A DNA stretch of 15,389 bases from an uncultured Candidatus Saccharibacteria bacterium (lineage in GTDB: Bacteria; Patescibacteriota; Saccharimonadia; Saccharimonadales; Saccharimonadaceae), in assembly GCA_937889535.1 (NCBI GenBank), contig CALBZW010000003.1, forward strand, positions 1 to 15,389, read 5' to 3'. Positions 1 to 6,140 of the stretch are shown here, piece by piece. Below the pieces are notes generated by a model that was not told where the DNA came from, made no database searches, and saw only the letters and a list, made by a program, of their open reading frames with translations. The first letter of the stretch is position 1, and each line of letters begins with the position of its first letter. Made by a program: the position numbers and the translations under genes.

Positions 1-1212
1 ACCTGTACCAGCCGTAGCAGTATTATACTGATAGTAGTTGCCTATGAGATAGTGCGCATCATATGTCTTAGCAGCTGCATCATAAGCCGTAATGTTACCA
101 CTTGCATCCGTCGTCGCCTGGAAAGTCGGCTTCCAATCCGCTCCGCTCACATCGATAAACCGAGTACACTTGCTAATACTCTCACCCGCATTCACCGTAC
201 AGCTCGTACCATCACTTGGGTTAGACAGGACATATTTACCGAGGTTCCAGCTTCGCGTATCAGTCTGCGGACCACCGCCAGTTACTGCAGCTGGCACCGT
301 AGTTTCCGTAGTCTTCGGCAAATTATTCGTACCATCGCCAGCTCCCTTCCAAGTAAAAGTTCCATTACCGCTAGCATTACTTGCCAATACGCCATTCGCG
401 CTATTAATATTAAGGGCCAAGTTCTGCGTCATCCAGCAGTTACCATCTTTCATCTTGGTCACCCAATAACTATTACCGTCACGATCATCAATCAGTTGTT
501 TCTGAGCATGCTCTGGCGTCGTCTTACAAATATCAGCCGTCATTTCCTGCATGCTTGTAAGCTGGGTCAAGCTCGTCACTGTCTCTGGATTAGCAATCAC
601 ACTAACCACAACATTATTTGTGTACTCGCCAGTCGGCAAATCCGTACCAATCTTCGCGCCGAAGGCAAGGGTATAATTGTCAGACGCACCACCAGCACTC
701 GACGTATCCGTCGTAATCACCGCCGTAGCCGCACTCGTCGGAACTGCTTTATATGATGCTGTGCTTGCACTGATCCCTTTACCTAGAGCATAACCCCAAG
801 TATTCTTTGCGAAACCACTCGGCGTCTGAGTACCACTCACCGCACCAACCGTGTTTCCAGCCGCATTCTTCAAGGTCGATTCGCCATTCTCAGTCTTCAT
901 AAATACTGAATACCCGTCCGAGCTATTCGTATTCACTGAGAGCTGCGCTGTACCCGCGCCAAAAGTCCCTGCCGTCGACGGAGTAATATCAAACTCCACC
1001 GAATTCTGCAACGACACAGAAACTACAGACTGGATATACATCCGTGCCTCTGTTGACTGCGCCACAGTCGTCGGACTTCCATCATCCGTTACTAATGCAC
1101 TCGCCCCATTGCTGCTAATCGGACAGAGCATCGCTACGGTGAGAAGACCCAACACACCGCAACATCCTACCAGCCCGAGGTAGCCGCGTTTGATAGTTTT
1201 GTTTAATTTCAT
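1..1212 (-). CDS. Secreted FISUMP-domain surface protein, N-terminal part (runs off window)
   Basis: Open for 404 codons from ATG at 1212 to the window edge; the C-terminus lies outside. Residues 1-39 form a signal peptide: basic start (MKLNKTIKRG), hydrophobic stretch 11-30, likely cleavage after ASA at 37-39. Residues 40-210 are Ser/Thr/Asn/Gly rich, like an extracellular stalk or beta domain. Residues 243-265 carry the FISUMP motif (Fibrobacter succinogenes major paralogous domain): DRDGNSYW, then KMKDGNCWMTQNL. Proteins of this family in Saccharibacteria are predicted to be exported and surface bound; their ligands are unknown. The start is supported by AAGGA 8 nt upstream of the ATG and by a near-consensus promoter. 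The C-terminal variable part of such proteins normally ends in a GFPLRC-like motif, which is what the orphan fragments at 8535-9237 encode, so this gene is a possible recombination partner. Confidence 0.85.
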   Translation of the reverse strand, partial: MKLNKTIKRGYLGLVGCCGVLGLLTVAMLCPISSNGASALVTDDGSPTTVAQSTEARMYIQSVVSVSLQNSVEFDITPSTAGTFGAGTAQLSVNTNSSDGYSVFMKTENGESTLKNAAGNTVGAVSGTQTPSGFAKNTWGYALGKGISASTASYKAVPTSAATAVITTDTSSAGGASDNYTLAFGAKIGTDLPTGEYTNNVVVSVIANPETVTSLTQLTSMQEMTADICKTTPEHAQKQLIDDRDGNSYWVTKMKDGNCWMTQNLALNINSANGVLASNASGNGTFTWKGAGDGTNNLPKTTETTVPAAVTGGGPQTDTRSWNLGKYVLSNPSDGTSCTVNAGESISKCTRFIDVSGADWKPTFQATTDASGNITAYDAAAKTYDAHYLIGNYYQYNTATAGTG

Positions 1213-1266
1213 TTTCTTCGTCCTTTTTGTGAACTTATTTTATAAACGTGACCTTATATACTTCCC

Positions 1267-1295
1267 ATTATGTCAAAGCGTGAGCGCAATGTCAA
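1267..1295 (-). promoter_or_regulatory. Promoter of the FISUMP surface protein gene
   Basis: On the minus strand, -35 TTGACA (1295-1290), a 17-bp spacer and -10 CATAAT (1272-1267) lie about 55 nt before the ATG at 1212. The leader contains AAGGA as ribosome binding site. Confidence 0.8.
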
Positions 1296-1363
1296 TACTT
1301 TTTATGTTAAATTTCTGAGCCGCGACTAAGCCCTCGAACGAGCCAAGAGTTTTTCTGAGTCAC

Positions 1364-1385
1364 AAAAAAGAGGACCTTCGTCCTC
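1364..1385 (-). terminator. Rho-independent terminator after the 1506-1904 gene
   Basis: Six-bp stem GAGGAC/GTCCTC (1370-1375 and 1380-1385) with a 4-nt loop, followed on the minus strand by six T (1369-1364). The transcript reaching it would include the two hairpin repeats at 1394-1467. Confidence 0.8.
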
Positions 1386-1393
1386 TCCGCCGC

Positions 1394-1467
1394 GCTGACC
1401 TACTGTTTACAACACTAGGACGCCACGACTGCTGAGGCTGACCTACTGTTTACAACACTAGGACGCC
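1394..1467 (-). repeat. Two tandem 31-nt hairpin repeats, 43-nt period
   Basis: An identical 31-nt unit occurs at 1394-1424 and 1437-1467, separated by 12 nt. Each unit is an imperfect hairpin: on the minus strand CCTAGTGTT, loop GTA, AACAGTAGG, with one mismatched pair, framed by GGCG and GCC/GC. They lie between the stop of the 1506-1904 gene and its terminator, so they should form the 3' UTR of that mRNA. A closely related hairpin lies after the homologous gene on the other strand (2438-2476). Confidence 0.85.
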
Positions 1468-1505
1468 CCCATAGCCTCATTATACCACATTTTTCAAAAA
1501 TGTAA

Positions 1506-1904
1506 CTATCTTTTCTTGCACCTCCTTAGAACGCCATCTTTTGTAATTATTAGTAAATTTCGAGCCCGCCTCGTACCGCTAAAACGATTCTCCAGCCAAC
1601 GAATAGCATCCATATCACTTCCTTTTATTTTTCTTAAATCAAACACCAAGCTGCCTGACTGCTGGGTAGCCTCATAGAATAATCTCTCAATCGATCTACG
1701 CATATTCATAAATGGCACTTTCGACTCCCATTCCACCCCATCCATCCAAAAATCCGCCCGTTTCATTCTAGATGTATGCGATGCCGGAATTAATTCAATA
1801 TCGTACCCTAATTTCAGAAAATATGCTACCGTCTCATATTCATGTGGCAACAAAACCACCCCATTAGCTACCAACTTCCCCATTTTTACATCTTTCACCC
1901 CCAC
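1506..1904 (-). CDS. Stand-alone CdiA C-terminal tRNase-like nuclease
   Basis: 132 codons if the GTG at 1904 is used; GTG at 1898 (codon 3) or ATG at 1883 (codon 8) are alternatives. The protein resembles the CdiA C-terminal tRNase domain, known as a toxin tip of contact-dependent inhibition systems: (R)ADFWMDGVEWESK gives a D-x8-E-x-K arrangement (D51, E60, K62), followed by a helix with SIERLFYEATQQSG, then LVFDLRKIKG and a C-terminal LLIITKDG strand. The family recognition is from memory. It has no signal peptide, no delivery domains and no obvious protein antitoxin next to it. It is homologous to the divergent gene at 2011-2397: shared KxVxNGV, RSIERLFY, DLR and RN-IIT. The -10 TAGAGT ends 6 nt before the GTG at 1898, so a leaderless mRNA starting there is possible. 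A function as toxin, defence nuclease or RNA-processing enzyme cannot be chosen from the sequence. Confidence 0.8.
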   Translation of the reverse strand: MGVKDVKMGKLVANGVVLLPHEYETVAYFLKLGYDIELIPASHTSRMKRADFWMDGVEWESKVPFMNMRRSIERLFYEATQQSGSLVFDLRKIKGSDMDAIRWLENRFSGTRRARNLLIITKDGVLRRCKKR

Positions 1905-1933
1905 ACTCTATCACACCCCTGTAAAAAAGTACA
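1905..1933 (-). promoter_or_regulatory. Promoter of the 1506-1904 nuclease gene, matched to that of its divergent homologue
   Basis: On the minus strand TGTACT (1933-1928), 17-bp spacer, TAGAGT (1910-1905). The -35 region sits in GGGTGTACTTT. The homologous gene at 2011 has GGGTGTATTTT with the same 17-bp spacer and the same TAGAGT. The hexamers are far from TTGACA, so this may be a special promoter class or an operator that overlaps -35. Confidence 0.55.
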
Positions 1934-1975
1934 CCCTCCACCCAAACTGTACACATTTTTACTCAACCCTAGGGG

Positions 1976-2004
1976 TGTATTTTATCCATACTTTATGCTA
2001 GAGT
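1976..2004 (+). promoter_or_regulatory. Promoter of the 2011-2397 nuclease gene
   Basis: TGTATT (1976-1981), 17-bp spacer ending in TGC (extended -10), TAGAGT (1999-2004). The ATG at 2011 begins 7 nt after the -10 box, about where transcription should start. Confidence 0.55.
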
Positions 2005-2010
2005 AGCACA

Positions 2011-2397
2011 ATGAAATTATCCAAAACCGGCAAAGTTGTTCCGAATGGTGTTAAACCCATACCCCATGAATGGGATACATTTTTGTTTTTTACCAACCTA
2101 GGCAAAAATGTAGAACTAATCATGCCATCCAATACGCCATATAATAAAAACGCCGACTGCATTATAGATAGCGTAATCTGGGAAGCTAAAAGCCCCACTA
2201 CTACCAACCATCGATCAATCGAACGACTCTTCTATAGCGCCAGCAATCAATCCGATAGTATTATCATAGATCTGCGTCGTGCAAAAGGCAAGGAAGACGC
2301 CGTCGCCACTCTCGAAAAATGCTTCAAAAATACCCGCAAAGTACGCAACATGCACATCATTACTCGTAACGGAACGCTTAGGACCTACAAAAAATAG
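2011..2397 (+). CDS. Stand-alone CdiA C-terminal tRNase-like nuclease, second copy
   Basis: 128 aa, homologous over its whole length to the divergent protein at 1506-1904, at clearly low identity (roughly a third by eye). The putative catalytic set is D49 (NADCIID), E58 and K60 (WEAKSP), as in PD-(D/E)XK-like nucleases and the CdiA tRNase family. The helix RSIERLFYSASNQSDS and the strand IIIDLRR follow, with IITRNG near the end. There is no Shine-Dalgarno sequence; the ATG sits 7 nt after a TAGAGT -10 box, which suggests leaderless translation. There is no signal peptide and no partner gene. Conservation of the putative active site in both copies suggests that both are under selection. It ends just before a strong terminator hairpin of the same family as the 1394-1467 repeats. 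Confidence 0.82.
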   Translation: MKLSKTGKVVPNGVKPIPHEWDTFLFFTNLGKNVELIMPSNTPYNKNADCIIDSVIWEAKSPTTTNHRSIERLFYSASNQSDSIIIDLRRAKGKEDAVATLEKCFKNTRKVRNMHIITRNGTLRTYKK

Positions 2398-2437
2398 CCT
2401 TGCATCACACAGCCAAACATGCTACAATAAGACCATT

Positions 2438-2481
2438 GAGGGCGACCTACTGTTGTAAACAGTAGGCCAAGCCCTCTTTTT
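2438..2481 (+). terminator. Two-stem terminator hairpin of the nuclease cassette
   Basis: Outer stem GAGGGC/GCCCTC (2438-2443, 2471-2476) and perfect inner stem CCTACTGTT/AACAGTAGG (2446-2454, 2458-2466) around the loop GTA, then TTTTT (2477-2481). The inner stem is the same element as in the repeats at 1394-1467. On the minus strand there is no T run, so it should stop only the plus-strand transcript. Confidence 0.85.
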
Positions 2482-2508
2482 AGTCACCCCTACACAAAAT
2501 CACACCCT

Positions 2509-4311
2509 CTACTCCCCCAGCTTCTTCTGCCTTTTCTCCCTTGTAAAGAATTCCAACTTATCCCCGACCTCAAGCAAAATCTTCTTCTCGGTCTTCATCA
2601 TGAGTCCCCCAACCTCATTCTCAATCAATTCTTTCGCATCAATCTTTTCTTTTTGTACGCTCTCAACTTCCGCCTCGCCCAGCATTTCCTTCTTCCGCAT
2701 CACACGTGCCATTACTCCCGGCACCAGCTTCCCGCTCGTCACCTTACCCCCGGCAATCAGCTCCGTCTTCGTCACTCGGAACACCCCCATCACATCCATC
2801 ACCCCAACCTCCGTCTCGACAACTTCCTCACCCAATAGCTTCTCCATGCTACTCCGCGCGTCATCCAACAGCTCATAAATCACCCGGAAATTCCGCACCT
2901 CAACCCCATCTCGAGCTGCCAATTTCGCAATGTTCGTCGGCACGTTCACATTAAAGCCATAAACCACAGTATTATCGCCCGCCGCCATATATACATCATT
3001 TTCCGTCACATCCCCCACCCCCGTCGCAACAATATTCAGCGTCACTTCTCCCTTCGTATCGATCAATTTCAACGAATCAACTACGCTTGTCACGCTTCCA
3101 AGCACGTCCCCTTTCACGATTACATTAAACACTTTCGAGTTATCCTCAACGTTCATCATCCGCAGCAGATCCATACTCGTCACGTTCGCACTTGCCGCAT
3201 CATCCGCCGCGCCCTGAGCATTCAACAACGCCGCCTTGCGCGCACTCTTTTCATCCTTATATTCCAAGAATCGGTCACCGAAATTCGGCAAATCCTTAAA
3301 CCCGGTCACCGTCACCGGCGTACTTGGCCCAGCCTTGCCCTTCGGCTTTCCTCGAAAATCTGTCATCGTCCGTATCTTTCCATACACACCCCCCGCCACG
3401 ACAAACTCACCGACTCGTAGTTCCCCGCCCGTCACCAGCAAATTCACCACACTTCCCTTACCAGTCTCCATATGGCTCTCAATCACCAAACCTTCCGCCG
3501 GAATCTCAACATCCGCCTTCAGTTCCTCAACGTCCGCCACCAGCAAAATATTCTCCAGCAACTTCTCCAACCCCTCACCAGTCTTTGCACTCACCGGAAT
3601 CATAATAATATCACCGCCCCACTCTTCCGGCATCAAACCATGTTCCGCGAGACCCGCCTTCGTCCTCTCGACATCCGCTCCTTCGCGGTCAATTTTATTA
3701 ATCGCTACGATAATTTTCGCATTCGCCCCCTGTGCAAACTTAATCGCCTCTACCGTCTGCGGTTTCACCCCGTCGTCCGCCGCCACCACGATCACCACGA
3801 TATCCGTGAGCATCGCCCCATGCTGCCGAATCGCCGCAAAAGCCTCATGCCCCGGAGTATCTAGGAAAGTAATTTTCCGTCCATCATGTTCCAGCTGATA
3901 CGCCGAAATATGCTGCGTAATCCCTCCAGCTTCCGTCTCCACCGTCTTTTTCTTCAACAAATTATCTAGTAGCGTCGTCTTACCATGATCGACATGTCCC
4001 ATCACCGCCACCACTGGTGGTCGTGACACCGCATTTTTACTCAACTCTCGCTGCCCCGTCTCCGATAACTTCGACGCCGTATTCTTCCGCTCCAGTTTAA
4101 CATCTGTCATACCGAGCTCTTGGATCATAATTTCCGCCGTCTCAAAATCCAACCGCTGATTAATCGTCGCCACAATGCCATTCTTAAACAGCTCACCGAT
4201 CAACGTCGTCACCGCGAGACCCAAAGCCTGCGCCAACTCATCTACCGTAATCGAACCGGCAATCCGAATCACCTTCTCCGCAGAATCCGTCGCCCCATCA
4301 GTCTTTCCCAT
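2509..4311 (-). CDS. infB: Translation initiation factor IF-2
   Basis: 600 aa from ATG at 4311. IF-2 is the GTPase that brings initiator fMet-tRNA to the ribosomal P site and promotes subunit joining. Numbered from TTG 4320 (603 aa), an IF2_N-like module covers about 16-70. The G domain starts near 100, with G1 GHVDHGKT (108-115), switch I GGITQHI (132-138), G3 DTPGH (154-158), G4 NKID (208-211) and G5 SAK (244-246). The C-terminal beta-barrel domains, including the fMet-tRNA-binding C2, follow. It lacks the long N-terminal extension of E. coli IF-2 (890 aa), as is usual in reduced genomes. ATG 4311 is preferred: AGGAG lies 11 nt and GAGG 4 nt upstream, whereas for TTG 4320 the AGGAG is only 2 nt away. 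It lies downstream of tRNA-Asn on the same strand and may share transcripts with it. Confidence 0.97.
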   Translation of the reverse strand: MGKTDGATDSAEKVIRIAGSITVDELAQALGLAVTTLIGELFKNGIVATINQRLDFETAEIMIQELGMTDVKLERKNTASKLSETGQRELSKNAVSRPPVVAVMGHVDHGKTTLLDNLLKKKTVETEAGGITQHISAYQLEHDGRKITFLDTPGHEAFAAIRQHGAMLTDIVVIVVAADDGVKPQTVEAIKFAQGANAKIIVAINKIDREGADVERTKAGLAEHGLMPEEWGGDIIMIPVSAKTGEGLEKLLENILLVADVEELKADVEIPAEGLVIESHMETGKGSVVNLLVTGGELRVGEFVVAGGVYGKIRTMTDFRGKPKGKAGPSTPVTVTGFKDLPNFGDRFLEYKDEKSARKAALLNAQGAADDAASANVTSMDLLRMMNVEDNSKVFNVIVKGDVLGSVTSVVDSLKLIDTKGEVTLNIVATGVGDVTENDVYMAAGDNTVVYGFNVNVPTNIAKLAARDGVEVRNFRVIYELLDDARSSMEKLLGEEVVETEVGVMDVMGVFRVTKTELIAGGKVTSGKLVPGVMARVMRKKEMLGEAEVESVQKEKIDAKELIENEVGGLMMKTEKKILLEVGDKLEFFTREKRQKKLGE

Positions 4312-4497
4312 AATCCTCAAAGCTCCTTTCCGCGTATTACTTTTACCCTAGAAACAATCACCACCCCCAATTTCACATTCAGAGTTTGGTAAATTTTGTA
4401 GCTAGAATGGCGATATTTTGCATTCAACCGTCGCCCGCTCGCCTAGAAACGCGCTTCGCTTGACTTCACGCAAGATAGCCCATTATAGTACAAAATC

Positions 4498-4572
4498 TGG
4501 CTCCCCGGACTGGACTCGAACCAGTAACCTCGAAGTTAACAGCTTCTTGCTCCACCATTGAGCTACCGGGGA
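4498..4572 (-). tRNA. tRNA-Asn (anticodon GTT)
   Basis: 75 nt including an encoded CCA (4498-4500). Acceptor TCCCCGG pairs with CCGGGGA; D arm GCTC/GAGC; anticodon stem AGAAG/CTTCG (the outermost pair is A-G) with loop CTGTTAA, anticodon GTT; T arm ACTGG-TTCGAGT-CCAGT; discriminator G, as expected for tRNA-Asn. Confidence 0.95.
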
Positions 4573-4603
4573 TTATACAATCGAGTTATCACTCTTACAG
4601 ACC

Positions 4604-4609
4604 ATTATA
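4604..4609 (-). promoter_or_regulatory. -10 box of the tRNA-Asn promoter
   Basis: Consensus TATAAT about 32 nt upstream of the tRNA 5' end. The -35 is weak (GTTTGC or TTTGCT at 16-17 bp). A second TATAAT at 4487-4482, just after the tRNA, could serve infB, but has no good -35. Confidence 0.55.
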
Positions 4610-4772
4610 CCATACTTCCCCAAAAAGCAAACCTTTTTCTCGATTTTACCCTAGAAACTCTAACAAGCCGCATCACAAACCCTAACTTTCCCCAAAATAC
4701 AAAACCCCGAATACTCAGACCTCGTCCTTTCTCCGGGATTAACCGCGGTTTTCGTAAAAATTCTGTAAAAAA

Positions 4773-5273
4773 TTACTTAGAACCGCTAAAAGCGCCCCCC
4801 CCCCGATTTGCTTTTTTCCGTCCCTTAATCACTGCGTTAATTTCTTCAACACAGCTCAAGATATTTTGCCGGTCATCCTCTGTCAAGGTCTCGGTATGAT
4901 TCAGCAAGTATTTGAACATCCGCTTCCAATCCCTGAGTTGTTGACCGCCACTTTTCTTAAAGCTCCGCCGAAGCTGCCCAAAATTTAATCCAATTTTCAC
5001 CGGATTCTTAGGCGCTACCGCCACCGCTCCAAGCGTGTTGTCGTACAATGCGTCGTACTCCAGCTGTAGCACCTCCGCCAACTCCCGCTTCGCCTGCGGC
5101 GTCCGCGGTACCGACCGATCCTTCTCATAATCAATAATCGTCCCACGGTCCAAACCCAACAAGTTCGCCAACTTCTCCTGCGTTAATTTCAGCTCCTGCC
5201 GCTGCCAACGCACCTTTTGCCCAAAAGTCAGCCCTTCTGGCATTTTCATTTCCGTCGTAATGATTCCAATCAT
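4773..5273 (-). CDS. XRE-family helix-turn-helix regulator
   Basis: 166 aa from ATG at 5273, chosen because AGGAGG lies 6 nt upstream; an ATG at 5306 would add 11 residues but has no ribosome binding site. An HTH_3/XRE DNA-binding domain covers about 17-72 (FGQKVRWQRQELKLTQEKLA, then LDRGTIIDYEKDRSVP). The remaining ~95 residues are basic and helical (KNPVKIGLNFGQLRRSFKK) and match no domain I recognise; they may mediate dimerisation or bind an effector. The last codons cross a run of ten G, giving RGGGAFSGSK. An inverted repeat in its 5' UTR (5301-5320) could be its own operator. Targets are unknown; the gene is divergent from the DUF2726 gene, whose promoter lies about 50 bp from its own. 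Confidence 0.85.
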   Translation of the reverse strand: MIGIITTEMKMPEGLTFGQKVRWQRQELKLTQEKLANLLGLDRGTIIDYEKDRSVPRTPQAKRELAEVLQLEYDALYDNTLGAVAVAPKNPVKIGLNFGQLRRSFKKSGGQQLRDWKRMFKYLLNHTETLTEDDRQNILSCVEEINAVIKGRKKANRGGGAFSGSK

Positions 5274-5300
5274 CAGCCACCTCCTAATATAAACATCCAG

Positions 5301-5320
5301 CAACATCTTATCAGATGTTG
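5301..5320. promoter_or_regulatory. Inverted repeat in the XRE gene leader, possible operator
   Basis: CAACATC (5301-5307) and GATGTTG (5314-5320) form a perfect 7-bp dyad with a 6-bp centre. It sits between the promoter at 5376-5404 and the ribosome binding site. XRE regulators often bind such dyads; direct control here is inferred. Confidence 0.4.
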
Positions 5321-5375
5321 CCTCATTTTCAGCAAATCGTCATTTCACACTCTCAAAGTACTCCCGAATACCATA

Positions 5376-5404
5376 ATTCTAGCATATTTCCCCATAAAAA
5401 TCAA
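5376..5404 (-). promoter_or_regulatory. Promoter of the XRE regulator gene
   Basis: On the minus strand TTGATT (5404-5399), 17-bp spacer ending in TGC (extended -10), TAGAAT (5381-5376). It predicts a leader of about 95 nt. Confidence 0.7.
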
Positions 5405-5452
5405 CCCACCTCAGTCCCTGCGCCCCTGCAACACGCGTCCACAAGGCAAGGA

Positions 5453-5481
5453 TTGACTTTTTACGCCATCTGTGCTATAAT
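5453..5481 (+). promoter_or_regulatory. Promoter of the DUF2726 gene
   Basis: TTGACT (5453-5458), 17-bp spacer ending in TGC, TATAAT (5476-5481): nearly consensus with an extended -10. It predicts a leader of only about 20-25 nt. Confidence 0.85.
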
Positions 5482-5506
5482 GGAAGTATAGGGTGGCTAA
5501 TTTTAT

Positions 5507-6067
5507 TTGACTATGGACACAATTTTTATCACCATTGCCGGTGTGGCCACCGCCACTTTTCTCGTACTGTCGATTTTTGTCATGGTTTCCTCCCAGCGCC
5601 GCCGCCGCGACGCGATTGATCGCTTCCATTATCGCCCCCGGAAACAACTCATGGTCGGCAGCCAAAAACACTGTTTTCAGCTTTTAAACGACATTTTCGG
5701 CCAGCGGTTTTACATCATCCCCGACGTCAGCCTCTCCGCTCTCTTGAGCCACAAAGTCGGCAGCCAAAACCGCCACGAAGCCTACAGTTTTATCGAGAAT
5801 AAGACTGTTGACTTCGTGTTTTGCAACAAACGCACTCTCCGCCCCGTCTGCGCCGTCAAGCTCGACGACGGCACCAAATCCAGCAACGACATCGGTAGCG
5901 ACCCCAAGGATATGGAAAAATTCTTCCGCAGCGCCCGCCTCCCCTTCGTCCGCATCGAAAAACCCGCCAAACTCGACCGCCAAACCATTATCGAAGAGTT
6001 CTCCCGGGTCATCTACGAAACCAGCATTCTCGACCCCAAGAAATCGCGAAAATCCACCAAGAAATAA
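5507..6067 (+). CDS. Membrane-anchored DUF2726 protein (PD-(D/E)XK-like fold)
   Basis: 186 aa from TTG 5507; ATG 5513 would remove two residues. TTG is 10 nt after GGGTGG and ATG is 16 nt after it, so the start is uncertain. A transmembrane helix covers about 6-28 (IFITIAGVATATFLVLSIFV), followed by the basic QRRRR, so the domain should be cytoplasmic. Residues ~55-152 match DUF2726: a helix with CFQLLNDIFGQRFYIIPDVSLSALL, then VDFVFCNKRTLRPVCAVKLDD and the tail LPFVRIEK. DUF2726 is related to restriction-endonuclease-like folds; its function is unknown. The usual IELDD motif reads VKLDD here (K118 instead of E), so the enzyme may be inactive or use other residues. The tail is basic (PKKSRKSTKK). 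It is the only plus-strand housekeeping-type gene in this stretch. Confidence 0.8.
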   Translation: MTMDTIFITIAGVATATFLVLSIFVMVSSQRRRRDAIDRFHYRPRKQLMVGSQKHCFQLLNDIFGQRFYIIPDVSLSALLSHKVGSQNRHEAYSFIENKTVDFVFCNKRTLRPVCAVKLDDGTKSSNDIGSDPKDMEKFFRSARLPFVRIEKPAKLDRQTIIEEFSRVIYETSILDPKKSRKSTKK

Positions 6068-6102
6068 CTCTCACTAGTAGCGTAAGCCCCTCAACCCTAC
6101 AA

Positions 6103-6130
6103 AAAAATAGCGCCCCACCGCGCTATTTTT
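6103..6130. terminator. Bidirectional terminator between the DUF2726 and S1 genes
   Basis: Perfect stem AAAAATAGCGC/GCGCTATTTTT (6103-6113, 6120-6130) with loop CCCACC, with A and T runs on the two sides. It can stop both convergent transcripts. Confidence 0.9.
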
Positions 6131-6140
6131 ACCTAATATA

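Noticed and set aside
1394..1467. CRISPR-like array
   Set aside because: Only two units with a 12-nt spacer, placed in a 3' UTR, and no cas genes.
2438..2476. Integron attC-like site
   Set aside because: A folded hairpin after a small gene resembles a cassette end, but the conserved R and L core boxes are not seen, and there is no integrase; the T run marks it as a terminator.
2600..3898. Long plus-strand ORFs opposite infB
   Set aside because: Ser/Pro-rich shadow frames of a GC-biased coding strand; infB on the minus strand is certain.
5684..5983. Minus-strand ORF opposite the DUF2726 gene
   Set aside because: A shadow frame; the plus-strand gene has a consensus promoter and a recognised domain.
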